From: Pirellulaceae bacterium
GTDB lineage: Bacteria; Planctomycetota; Planctomycetia; Pirellulales; Pirellulaceae
DNA: 64,000 nt
Reading direction: 5' to 3'
NCBI GenBank assembly: GCA_020852965.1
Contig: JADYZV010000015.1
Location: 1-64,000 of the forward strand
The notes under the pieces are model-generated. The model saw nothing but the letters and a program-made list of their open reading frames with translations. It was not told where the DNA came from and made no database searches. Shown here one piece after another: positions 9,146 to 17,284 of the stretch. Each line of letters opens with the position of its first letter. The stretch's first letter is position 1. Both the position numbers and the translations under genes were made by a program.

Positions 9146-10327
9146 GTGACGACAGGAAACAACGGCAGACACAACAGGCCAGTTGAATTGAGCGTCTATG
9201 ATCGCTATGCGGCAGCCGCCCAGCAGGTCGAACCAGCACTATGCTGCCCAGTCGAGTATGCGGCAGACTTTCTATCCGTAATTCCAGCGGAAGTCATCGA
9301 ACGCGATTATGGATGTGGTGATCCAACACCGTATGTCGAGTCAGGCGATACGGTACTCGACCTCGGTTCGGGAGGAGGGAAACTGTGCTTCATCGCAGCG
9401 CAAGTCGTCGGCGAATCTGGGCGAGTGATCGGTGTGGATTGCAACCGCGAAATGTTGGCCTTGGCCCGCAGGGCCGCTCCCCTGGTGGCCGACCATGTAG
9501 GTTTTAGCAACGTGGAGTTTCGTTATGGGATGATCCAAGATCTTGAATTGGACTTGGAACGGCTGGAAACCGAGTTGGCGGAACGCCCCGTCAAAGACTC
9601 GGAGGGGTTTCTTCGGCTGCGTCACCTGCAAGAGCATCTGCGTAGCCAGCACCCGCTCGTCGACAGCGACTCGATCGACTGTGTTGTTTCCAACTGTGTC
9701 CTCAATTTAGTCCGCCAGCAAGACCGCAGGCAATTATTCGCAGAGATCTTTCGTGTGCTACGTTGTGGAGGTCGGGCTGCCATCAGCGATATCGTTTCCG
9801 ACGAGACGGTGCCGGAGGAAATGAAGCATGATCCTCAACTCTGGTCGGGCTGCTTATCGGGAGCCTTTCGCGAAGACGAATTTCTGTGTGCTTTCGAGGA
9901 AGCCGGTTTCCACGGTATTGAAGTTGCCAAGCGAGCGAAAGATCCTTGGCAAACGATCAACGGAATTGAATTTCGTTCGGTGACGGTTGTTGCCTACAAA
10001 GGCAAGCAAGGTCCCTGCTTGGAGCGAAACCAAGCCGTAGTCTACCACGGTCCGTTCAAGCAAGTTGTAGACGATGATGGACACGCCTACCGTCGCGGAG
10101 AACGTGTGGCCGTTTGCGACAAGACGTTTCGCTTGCTCGGAAAAAAGCCCTACCAAGGCATGTTTGATCCGATCGAACCTATCACTGCAATACCTCTGGA
10201 CGACGCAGTGCCGTTCGATTGCCGACGATCCAAACTCCGTGACCCTCGCGAATCCAAGGGAATCGACTACCAAGCCACGACCGAGTCGCAGGGACCCTGC
10301 TGCAGCATAGACTCGGATTGTTGTTAA
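9146..10327 (+). CDS. arsM: Arsenite methyltransferase-like protein
   Basis: A GTG at 9146 is preceded by GGAGAGG with 8 nt spacing, so I prefer it to the ATG at 9083, which has no ribosome site. The class I SAM methyltransferase motif VLDLGSGGGK is present. So are three cysteines in the context expected for As(III) binding in ArsM: YGCGDP (C57), SNCVLNL (C184) and SGCLSGA (C236). The protein extends past the methyltransferase core by about 100 residues and ends in a Cys-rich tail (GPCCSIDSDCC). It should transfer methyl groups to trivalent arsenic in the cytoplasm. The adjacent arsS suggests its product feeds arsenosugar-type synthesis rather than only volatile arsines. Confidence 0.85.
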   Translation: MTTGNNGRHNRPVELSVYDRYAAAAQQVEPALCCPVEYAADFLSVIPAEVIERDYGCGDPTPYVESGDTVLDLGSGGGKLCFIAAQVVGESGRVIGVDCNREMLALARRAAPLVADHVGFSNVEFRYGMIQDLELDLERLETELAERPVKDSEGFLRLRHLQEHLRSQHPLVDSDSIDCVVSNCVLNLVRQQDRRQLFAEIFRVLRCGGRAAISDIVSDETVPEEMKHDPQLWSGCLSGAFREDEFLCAFEEAGFHGIEVAKRAKDPWQTINGIEFRSVTVVAYKGKQGPCLERNQAVVYHGPFKQVVDDDGHAYRRGERVAVCDKTFRLLGKKPYQGMFDPIEPITAIPLDDAVPFDCRRSKLRDPRESKGIDYQATTESQGPCCSIDSDCC

Positions 10328-10470
10328 ATGACGATAAAGTTAACTGACGACTTAACGGTCTGGAGTCAATTGTGCTAGGCAACCGTAGGGCCGCTAGCGG
10401 CAAAGGACGCCTGCCCCCTCGATCATTCCCAAAATACTTCCCATGCCACGTGCATCAGAACGGAGACGCG

Positions 10471-11520
10471 ATGATTTTGAAGACTCTTCAGCGCGAGGGA
10501 AACCCATTAGCCTCGCCTGCGCAACAATTGGTCGTGCTGGGTGATCCTGCACGCATCGCGTTGGGAAGCTTCCAACAAAGTCTCGGTACGTTGGGTTCGA
10601 ATCGTCTACAACGTACTCGCCTCAAAACACTGCAGATTAATGTCGGTAAGGTTTGCAATCAAACGTGTACTCACTGCCACGTAGACGCCGGACCGGAACG
10701 TAGAGAAAGCATGTCCGCAGAGACCGCGGAGCAGGTCATCGAATTCCTAGTAGGTTCGCAAGTTGAAACACTGGATATTACCGGTGGTGCACCCGAGATG
10801 AACCCTAACTTCCGATCCTTGGTCGAACAGGCTACTGGCCTCGGCAAACATGTCATCGATCGCTGCAATCTCACCATATTATTGGCCAAGGGGTTTACCT
10901 ACTTGCCGGAATTCCTGGCAACCCATCGCGTCAATGTTGTCGCTTCACTACCCTGCTATTTAGAGGAAAACTGTGATGCACAACGAGGCGATGGAGTTTT
11001 TGTGAAATCGATCCAAGCGATACGTGCTCTCAATGAACTCGGATATGGTCAACCCAATTCCGGCTTGAAACTCGACTTGGTTTACAACCCAGTTGGCATC
11101 GGACTTCCTCCAGAGCAAACCAAGTTGGAACAAGACTACCGCGAGCAGCTAAACGAACGTTATTCAATCTGTTTTAATCGGCTATTTACGATCACAAATA
11201 TGCCGGTGAGTCGATTTTTGCACGACTTACTTCGGCAGGAGAAGTACGAGGTCTATATGCAGAAATTGATCGACGCCTTCAATCCTCAGACAGTCAACGA
11301 TCTGATGTGCCGCTCACTAGTGTCCGTTGATTGGAACGGATATCTGTACGATTGCGATTTCAATCAAATGCTTGACTTGCCGTTGTACGGACAGGAACGC
11401 CGATTGCATATTTCTGAAGTTCGCGATTCGGATCTAGTCGATCGATCGATTCAGACAGCCAATCATTGCTATGGTTGCACCGCCGGATGTGGCTCCAGTT
11501 GTACGGGTAGCTTGGCATGA
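10471..11520 (+). CDS. arsS: Arsenosugar biosynthesis radical SAM protein ArsS
   Basis: The ATG at 10471 follows GGAG with good spacing; the longer frame from 10372 adds a tail without homology. VGKVCNQTCTHCHVDAG is the radical SAM CxxxCxxC cluster, LDITGGAPEMNP is the SAM-binding GGE-like motif, and the C-terminus carries the DUF3641-type CYGCTAGCGSSC cluster. This order and length (349 residues) fit ArsS, which joins the adenosyl moiety of SAM to dimethylarsenite on the way to arsenosugars. Some family members use selenocysteine; here every expected position is Cys. It lies about 140 bp after arsM on the same strand. Confidence 0.88.
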   Translation: MILKTLQREGNPLASPAQQLVVLGDPARIALGSFQQSLGTLGSNRLQRTRLKTLQINVGKVCNQTCTHCHVDAGPERRESMSAETAEQVIEFLVGSQVETLDITGGAPEMNPNFRSLVEQATGLGKHVIDRCNLTILLAKGFTYLPEFLATHRVNVVASLPCYLEENCDAQRGDGVFVKSIQAIRALNELGYGQPNSGLKLDLVYNPVGIGLPPEQTKLEQDYREQLNERYSICFNRLFTITNMPVSRFLHDLLRQEKYEVYMQKLIDAFNPQTVNDLMCRSLVSVDWNGYLYDCDFNQMLDLPLYGQERRLHISEVRDSDLVDRSIQTANHCYGCTAGCGSSCTGSLA

Positions 11521-11598
11521 ATTCTTTAGTTCTGGAGGGGACGGTTCACATGACGAAGGAAATGGCTTCGGAAATGTGGCTGCAATTCAGGAAAGCGA

Positions 11599-11645
11599 AG
11601 GAGGAGCTGGGAGTGGCACCGCTCCCAACTCCCAACTCCCAACTA
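11599..11645. repeat. GGGAG/CTCCC hairpin array, copy 1
   Basis: GGAGGAGCTGGGAG followed by the short loop TGGCACCG and three CTCCCAA units make a near-perfect hairpin between the convergent ends of arsS and the 12.8-kb CPV/CCxGC gene. The array ends 3 bp from the stop codon of the latter. The loop TGGCACCG recurs as TGACACCG in the copy at 32.9 kb, which suggests a common origin rather than independent slippage. Confidence 0.85.
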
Positions 11646-11647
11646 GA

Positions 11648-12781
11648 CTAACGCAGCGCAGGAGCTTGCACTCCCTGCGATTCCAAAACGGCCAAGTACT
11701 TTTGTGGTTCGGCCGCAATCTTTTTCGCGCAGCCAGGGCAGCAAATGTAAATTGCTTTACCATCCGCATCGACTTTGTAGGGGCCACCCATCGCATCGAG
11801 CGGTTCGTCCATTACAGGACAGCGTTTTTGTGCTGCGACGAACGGAGCATCCGCCGCGCTCAATCTAAAGATCCCCTCGCGAACTTGCTCAGTTCCCATC
11901 GGAACACTCCCAACTCCCTCCCCGTAGACCAACGCCAAGTACTTCGCTGGCTCGGCTTGAATCTTCTTCACGCAGCCTTTGCAACACAGGAAGATTGGCT
12001 TGTCACCGACCATGGCCTTGATCGGTGTCCCCATGCTCCCAAGTGATTCGTCCATCACAGGACAGTTGCCTTGCTTGGTGATGAGCGCCGCGTCGGCTTC
12101 CGTTGCCGTAGTCACAACGACTTCAAGTCGACCGGATGCGAACTTGGCTGGGTTGGACTGGATTGGGGTCACACATCCGCTACAGCAGACGTACACCGTC
12201 TTTCCATTGACATCGACTGCGACTGGATCGCCCATGCTCCCGAGCGGTTTGCCACTGACCGGACAGAGTTTCTGTCGAGCGATCGCTGCAGCGGCCCGTT
12301 GTTGCTCGCTAACTGGAACCGTCGACACTTCTTGCAGGTTGATTGTTTGGCTACCGATGCCCGGAAGTCCCACCAACTGCAAGTCGATTTCGATTTGACG
12401 ACCTGCGATCTGCGACAGATTGACGGGAGCAGAAAGGCCACCTTTGCCGTCGGGCAAAAGATCATAACGGTATCGTTTGGCGTTACCTTCGATCCGCAAC
12501 GAAGCCGCCCCACGGCCACGTTCGACCGAGAGTGGCTGACCGTTGAGATCAAAGACGAACATCTGAATGCCCCCCTGTGAGACAATCGTTTCGAATTGGT
12601 GTGAGCCCGATTGCCTTAACGTTCCTCCATGCGGTCCTTGTCTTGGAGCAGTTGGCACCTGTTCCAGCATTGCGTGTTGATGACCGTGCGCCTCAGGGGC
12701 CAACTGAGCATCTGCAACGGTTGAGCAGGCCGCGACTAACATTCCTGTCAGCATGTATGGTCTAATTGAGTTGTAGTTCAT
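11648..12781 (-). CDS. Exported protein with three Cys-rich CPV/CCxGC metal-binding modules
   Basis: The ATG at 12779-12781 is preceded by GGAG and gives a 377-residue protein with a signal peptide (MLTGMLVAACSTVADA). After a His/Gly-containing domain (PHGGTLRQSG..., residues about 55-150) come three copies of a roughly 45-residue module: CPVxxxxLGSMGxP...GKxxYVCCxGCxxxIxxxPxKY. Each offers four cysteines and resembles TRASH/YHS-type metal-binding domains. The position beside cusA and cusB suggests a periplasmic metal chaperone or buffer. Between modules 2 and 3 the linker GEGVGSVPMG is encoded by one arm of the local repeat family (about 11904-11921). Confidence 0.75.
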   Translation of the reverse strand: MNYNSIRPYMLTGMLVAACSTVADAQLAPEAHGHQHAMLEQVPTAPRQGPHGGTLRQSGSHQFETIVSQGGIQMFVFDLNGQPLSVERGRGAASLRIEGNAKRYRYDLLPDGKGGLSAPVNLSQIAGRQIEIDLQLVGLPGIGSQTINLQEVSTVPVSEQQRAAAAIARQKLCPVSGKPLGSMGDPVAVDVNGKTVYVCCSGCVTPIQSNPAKFASGRLEVVVTTATEADAALITKQGNCPVMDESLGSMGTPIKAMVGDKPIFLCCKGCVKKIQAEPAKYLALVYGEGVGSVPMGTEQVREGIFRLSAADAPFVAAQKRCPVMDEPLDAMGGPYKVDADGKAIYICCPGCAKKIAAEPQKYLAVLESQGVQAPALR

Positions 12782-12878
12782 CCTTGATCTCCATAGTCTG
12801 GTAATAGAACAATTCCAAGGGCCACTGTGACTCTTGGATGCACGAAGGAACCATTCCTTCACGGCAAATCGAAAATTC

Positions 12879-15800
12879 CTAAGCGGCATTGATCAGTTCC
12901 TCTTTCTCAACTGTAGACATTTCTTCCGTACCTTCCCAGAGCGGATCACTAAACCCAAATCGCATCTTGAATTCGAGGTAAGCCGAGTACAGGGTGGGCA
13001 CGATGAACGATGTTACTGGCTCGGCTAGCATCCCGCCGAACACCGGAATCGCCATTGCGCGGGCCACATCGGCTCCGCGACCGGTCGCGAGCAAGACCGG
13101 AATCAAGGCAGCTAGCGTGGTGACAGTCGTCATCATGCAGGGGCGGATGCGTTTTAGTCCCGCTTCATAAACGGTGTCACGGATGTCCTGAACACTGGAA
13201 ATTTTCCGCCTTCGCAACAGTTGGTGAATGTAGGTCGCCATCACGACACCATCGTCGACGGCTAAACCAAACAGTGCGATAAAGCCGACCCAAACAGCCG
13301 TATTCAATTCCACTTCCATCCATGCCACCAGGATCATTCCACCCGCGAATGCAACTGGGATACCAGTGAACACGGCCATCGCGATCGGCAAATTGCGAAA
13401 CTCTATATAGATCAACAGCAGGTTGATCAGAATCACGACCGGAATGATCCACATCAAACGCAAATTAGCTTCGATTTGATTGCGAAAGCTGCCGACGGAT
13501 TCCAGAGAGTAACCGGCTGGTAGAACGAGGGAGGGGGAGTTGGGAGTGGAGGAGTGGAGGAGCTGGGAGCTAGGAGTCGGGAGTGGAGGAGAAAGGTGCT
13601 GACTCCCAGCTCCTCCACTCCCAACTCCCAACTCCCAACCTCCCGTCTGAGCATCTTGCAGTTCTTTTTCTATCGCAGCAATAGATTCCAAAGCACCTCT
13701 GACTCCACTGGGCATGAAGGCGACATGAGCAACCAAACGCCCATTCTCACTATTGATGGCTCCCGGTCCCCAAGTCGTTTCCAACGTGGCTAACGCTTCT
13801 AGCGGCACCACCGCACCACTGGCTGTCACCACCGGCAGTCGCGATAATTGGTCGATGCGTTCGCGAAGGTCACGGTTGTAGCGCAGCCTTACCGGATAGC
13901 GCTCGCGGCCTTCCACCGTTTTGATCAAATTCATTCCGCCGAGTGCAGTTTCGATGACTTGATTGACCATCGAAGTGCTCATGCCGTAGCGTGAGGCGGC
14001 TTCGCGATTGACCGTAAATTCAATGTACGGCTTCCCCAGCACAATATCTGGATTTACTGTGCCTGCGTTTACATACGAAGACTTCTTGAGCTGCGCCGCG
14101 ACGTCCATAGCCGCCTTAGCCAGTGTCTTCAAGTCGTCTCCATAGATGCGGATTGCCATCGGAGCCTTGATGCCAGACTGTAACATCACGACACGGCCTT
14201 CGATCGGTTGCAAGGCTGCGGCCGGCGTGACGCCGGGAAGCAGAGCAACGCGATTAATCTCGTCCCAAACATCGCGCGAGGTGACGCCTTCGCGCCATTC
14301 ACTCTCTGGCTTGAGCATCACATACGTCTCGATCATCCCCGCCGGTGCTGGATCGAGGGCTGATTCGGCACGGCCAATTTTCCCCATCACCTCTTTAACT
14401 TCTGGGATCTGGCCGATCAACACGTCCTGCGTTTGCAGTATCTGCATGGCTTGTGAAAAGCTAGCTGCTGGGTAGAGCGTCGGCATGTAGAACCAACTCC
14501 CTTCGTCCAATGCAATCCAGTCATCGCTTTGCAATCCCGTAAAGATATGCTTGGCATCGATATAACCTGGGAAGTCATTCAATTCCGCGCCTAGCACTCG
14601 CGCGACCTTTTCGACAGGCTGCAAAATCACTGGCATGCCAAAGAAGGCACCGACCCCCACGAATAGCAAAATCAAAGGGAACGATAAAGCGAATGCTTTA
14701 TGCTGCAAGGCGTGTTTCAATCGCGCCGCATAGATCCAGTGAATAAGACGACTGGTCGGAATTTCCTCAATTGGGCGAATGCGTTCGCGAAACAATTGCC
14801 ACCCGAATAGAAATGCGAGCAATCCGGCTGCCAGCGTGACGATCCATGGCTCAGTTCCGAAATAGATGGCCACCCTGTCACTCCACATCCAGTGCAAAGT
14901 CGCACCGACCAACCCGGCGAACGATAATCCCGACACGAGTGCCGTCCACCTACGATAGTTCGCGCTCCTTAAAAGCAAACGACTCAGCGCAGGTACCAAA
15001 GTGACAGCCGTGATCATCGCTGCGGCGATTGCAAACGTCTTGGTAAAGGCAAGCGGCGAAAACAATCGATAATCCCGACCGGTCAGGAAAAACACCGGCA
15101 GGAAGCTAACAATCGTCGTAGCCACCGCCGTCACCACCGCTGGAGCCACTTCGATCGTAGCTTCGTAGACAATTTTGCTTCGCGTCTGTTTGGTGGAGCG
15201 AGGAGTGGGGAGTGAAGGAGTGGAGGAGCTGGGAGCTCGGAGTGAAGGAGTGGCGGAGGCGGGAGCTGGGAGTGAAGGAGAAACGTACTGGCTCCCAGCT
15301 CCTCCACTCCCAACTCCTCCACTCCCAACTCCCTTCTCCCATTCCGCAAGATGCTGATAAATATTCTCCGATACAATAATCCCCATGTCGACCATTGTGC
15401 CGATGGCAATTGCGATTCCCGCTAGCGACATGATGTTGGAGCCAACACCGACGACGTGCATGGCAATGAAAGACATCAACACTGCGACGGGCAAGCAGAT
15501 AGCAACGACGAAGCTACTACGAATATGTAGCAAAAAGAGCAAGATAATAATGGCGGTAATGATAATTTCGTCACGCAGCGCATGGGTCAGCGTCGCCATG
15601 GTCTCGTCGATCAATCCGCTGCGATCGTAGACGGCGTGCAGCGTGACTCCCTTCAACGCTGGTTCAATTGCCGCGATCTTCGCTTTGATCCGATCGATAA
15701 CGACGCGCGGATTCTCTCCGTATCGCATGACGACGACGCCACCGACTGCTTCGGTTCCATTGAGGTCTAAAGCACCGCGTCGAAAATCGGGGCCAAGCTG

Positions 15801-16613
15801 AACGCCGGCCACGTCACTGACACGAACCGGCACTCCGTCGCGTTGCATGATTACGGTATCTTCGATATCTCGAATGGCTTTTTCCGTGTCACCGTCGGTA
15901 CCCAGAAAGCCCTTGCCGCGAACGATGTACTCCATCCCAGTTGTTTCAACCGTCTTGGCACCGACGTCTAAATTGGAGCCCTTGACTGCCATCGCCAGCA
16001 TGTCGAGCTGAATGTCGTGGAATCTCAGCTTGTCCGGGTCGACCTCGATCTGGTATTGCCGCACGTAGCCACCGATCGAAGCAACCTCACTGACTCCTTC
16101 TACAGCTTGCAATTCATACTTCACGACGAAGTCTTGCAGGCTACGAAGGTCCGCCAAGTTCATACCTTCTGGTGGCGGTTGCAGCGTGTAGTAGTAGATT
16201 TGACCGAGTCCCGTTGCGTCGGGGCCAAGAGCTGGCACGACGCCATCAGGAAGCTGTGCGGCGGCAGCACCAAGCTGTTCCGACACACGGCTGCGCGCCC
16301 AATAAAAATCAATATCATCCTTGAAAGTGACCTGCACGAAACTCGTGCCGAACATGCTCTTACCTCGCACCGATTCGGCACCGGGTACAGCCAGTAGCGA
16401 CACGCTGAGTGGATAGGTAACTTGATCTTCAATGTCTTTAGGCGAACGTCCGGGCCAAGAGGTTAGCACGATGACTTGGTTTTCACCCACGTTGGGAATC
16501 GCATCGATGGGAACCGATTTGAAAGCAAACCAGCCACCGACAGACAGACCAATTGCCAGCATGACAACCAGCCAAGGTTCCTTGACGCAGAATTTGATGA
16601 GCAGGTTAAGCAT
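12879..16613 (-). CDS. cusA: CusA/CzcA-family heavy-metal efflux RND pump (copy 1)
   Basis: The ATG at 16611-16613 has CGGAGG six bases upstream and begins at the usual MLNLLIKFCVKEPWLVV. The longer frame only adds repeat-encoded residues. The protein is an inner-membrane proton antiporter that exports metal ions, with conserved SWPGRSPKDIEDQVTYPL, the TM4 motif GIAIAIGTMVDMGI and the late VGFIALFGLAVDDGVVMATY. At 1244 residues it is about 200 longer than typical. Two segments (residues about 424-474 and 989-1029) are low-complexity GVGSGG.../SSTPSLP tracts translated from the hairpin repeat, and extra membrane helices sit between the two RND halves near 560-630. It is co-transcribed after cusB and the four-helix-bundle gene. 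The TM4 motif is closer to Cu/Ag than to Zn/Co/Cd pumps, but the substrate is not certain. Confidence 0.9.
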   Translation of the reverse strand: MLNLLIKFCVKEPWLVVMLAIGLSVGGWFAFKSVPIDAIPNVGENQVIVLTSWPGRSPKDIEDQVTYPLSVSLLAVPGAESVRGKSMFGTSFVQVTFKDDIDFYWARSRVSEQLGAAAAQLPDGVVPALGPDATGLGQIYYYTLQPPPEGMNLADLRSLQDFVVKYELQAVEGVSEVASIGGYVRQYQIEVDPDKLRFHDIQLDMLAMAVKGSNLDVGAKTVETTGMEYIVRGKGFLGTDGDTEKAIRDIEDTVIMQRDGVPVRVSDVAGVQLGPDFRRGALDLNGTEAVGGVVVMRYGENPRVVIDRIKAKIAAIEPALKGVTLHAVYDRSGLIDETMATLTHALRDEIIITAIIILLFLLHIRSSFVVAICLPVAVLMSFIAMHVVGVGSNIMSLAGIAIAIGTMVDMGIIVSENIYQHLAEWEKGVGSGGVGSGGAGSQYVSPSLPAPASATPSLRAPSSSTPSLPTPRSTKQTRSKIVYEATIEVAPAVVTAVATTIVSFLPVFFLTGRDYRLFSPLAFTKTFAIAAAMITAVTLVPALSRLLLRSANYRRWTALVSGLSFAGLVGATLHWMWSDRVAIYFGTEPWIVTLAAGLLAFLFGWQLFRERIRPIEEIPTSRLIHWIYAARLKHALQHKAFALSFPLILLFVGVGAFFGMPVILQPVEKVARVLGAELNDFPGYIDAKHIFTGLQSDDWIALDEGSWFYMPTLYPAASFSQAMQILQTQDVLIGQIPEVKEVMGKIGRAESALDPAPAGMIETYVMLKPESEWREGVTSRDVWDEINRVALLPGVTPAAALQPIEGRVVMLQSGIKAPMAIRIYGDDLKTLAKAAMDVAAQLKKSSYVNAGTVNPDIVLGKPYIEFTVNREAASRYGMSTSMVNQVIETALGGMNLIKTVEGRERYPVRLRYNRDLRERIDQLSRLPVVTASGAVVPLEALATLETTWGPGAINSENGRLVAHVAFMPSGVRGALESIAAIEKELQDAQTGGWELGVGSGGAGSQHLSPPLPTPSSQLLHSSTPNSPSLVLPAGYSLESVGSFRNQIEANLRLMWIIPVVILINLLLIYIEFRNLPIAMAVFTGIPVAFAGGMILVAWMEVELNTAVWVGFIALFGLAVDDGVVMATYIHQLLRRRKISSVQDIRDTVYEAGLKRIRPCMMTTVTTLAALIPVLLATGRGADVARAMAIPVFGGMLAEPVTSFIVPTLYSAYLEFKMRFGFSDPLWEGTEEMSTVEKEELINAA
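13528..13647. repeat. GGGAG/CTCCC hairpin array inside cusA copy 1 (C-terminal half)
   Basis: GGGAG-type units run from 13528 to about 13593 and CTCCC-type units from about 13605 to 13647, forming two long complementary arms. The array is a multiple of three within the gene and keeps the cusA frame open. It encodes residues about 989-1029 of the pump, in the second periplasmic porter region just before the LPAGYSLESVGSF block. Confidence 0.9.
15192..15341. repeat. GGGAG/CTCCC hairpin array inside cusA copy 1 (loop after TM4)
   Basis: About 85 bp of GGAGTG/GGGAGCT units is followed by about 50 bp of CTCCCAACTCCTCCA units in the opposite sense. It is read in frame as GVGSGG...SSSTPSLPTP between ENIYQHLAEWEK and IVYEATIEVAPAV, the loop after the fourth membrane helix. 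The second CusA pump carries a related array at the same place (29308-29402). Confidence 0.9.
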
Positions 16614-17205
16614 TGTCCGCCTCCGGGTTTCCAGATGGCGAGTTGGGGAGATCGGGAGATGGGGAGTCTGGGAGTGGAGGAGCTGGGAGTGGAGGAGCTG
16701 GGAGTGGAGGAGTGGAGGAGTAGGGAGCCAGAAGACTTTCTTGATCGAGTATGGGGCAATCATTTACTATCCAATAATGTTCTCCCGACTCCTCCACCCC
16801 CGGCTTCTTCACTCCTTTCGTTTTGAAGTCAACACACCATTTTTCTGATTCATAGATCATTGCGACGATCATCCGTAGGATATCATCATAGAACTCGATG
16901 GCCTGTTTGGCAGTCTCAGCGGCGAGGTAGCTGTGTGCCTCCGCATATTCAATCCAAACTTGCGTTTCAGCCGCTTCCGCCTCAGCGGTATTGAGCGTGC
17001 TGCAAAAATGTTTCTCGTAGCGCCTCTTTCGCCATGCCTCTGCAATGTTTGCACTCGTGCTCCGAGCGGATCTTCTTACCTGATCAGTCAACGAATACAT
17101 CTCCTCACGAGGAAACAAAGTTGACAACTCGAAAATGCGCTTTCCAGCCGCAAACGACTTCTGATACACGATTAGGTCGCGATGCGTTTTAATTCTCTCT
17201 TTCAT
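16606..17205 (-). CDS. Four-helix-bundle protein (23S rRNA intervening-sequence / S23 family)
   Basis: The core of about 120 residues (THRDLIVYQKSFAAGKRIF...LTDQVRRSARSTSANIAEAWRKRRYEKHF...AETQVWIEYA) matches the S23/IVP four-helix-bundle family, small proteins first found in intervening sequences of 23S rRNA and of unknown function. The start ATG overlaps the stop of cusB (ATGA at 17202-17205), and the stop at 16606 overlaps the cusA start, so translation is coupled on both sides. The last 75 residues (GVEESG..., STPPLPAPPLPAPP) are encoded by the hairpin repeat. Inverted repeat arms flank the gene at 16641-16728 and 17242-17284. A stand-alone IVP-type gene inside an efflux operon is odd, and I suspect it arrived with the repeats. 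Confidence 0.85.
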   Translation of the reverse strand: MKERIKTHRDLIVYQKSFAAGKRIFELSTLFPREEMYSLTDQVRRSARSTSANIAEAWRKRRYEKHFCSTLNTAEAEAAETQVWIEYAEAHSYLAAETAKQAIEFYDDILRMIVAMIYESEKWCVDFKTKGVKKPGVEESGEHYWIVNDCPILDQESLLAPYSSTPPLPAPPLPAPPLPDSPSPDLPNSPSGNPEADNA

Positions 17206-17284
17206 TTGACCACTCTCTTTAGCTCGCCCTGTTGATCCATACTCCCATCTCCTCCACTCCCAACTCCCGACTTCCCCATCTCCC
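16641..17284. mobile_element. Putative repeat-bounded element carrying the four-helix-bundle gene
   Basis: The arm at 16641-16728 (GGGAG sense) and the arm at 17242-17284 (CTCCC sense) are inverted copies. From 16654 the left arm reads GGGAGATGGGGAGTC, and the reverse complement of the right arm reads GGGAGATGGGGAAGTC; both continue to GGGAG, TGGAGGAG and TGGGAG. A third arm in CTCCC sense lies at 16783-16818. The core between the outer arms is the four-helix-bundle ORF. The unit lies between the tail of cusB and the start of cusA. The outer arms could fold the intervening mRNA into one large stem, as in 23S rRNA intervening sequences. Mobility is inferred; no target duplication was identified. 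Confidence 0.5.

Noticed and set aside
10471-11520. ArsS as a selenoprotein
   Set aside because: All expected catalytic positions are encoded by ordinary Cys codons, and there is no in-frame TGA followed by a hairpin.
11471-12580. Plus-strand frames of 139-191 codons opposite the CPV/CCxGC protein
   Set aside because: They are complements of the repeated modules and carry no independent evidence of coding.
12879-16763. A longer CusA1 starting at 16763
   Set aside because: The added 50 residues are translated repeat sequence (LLHSQLLHSQ). The ATG at 16613 has a strong GGAGG site and matches the usual N-terminus.
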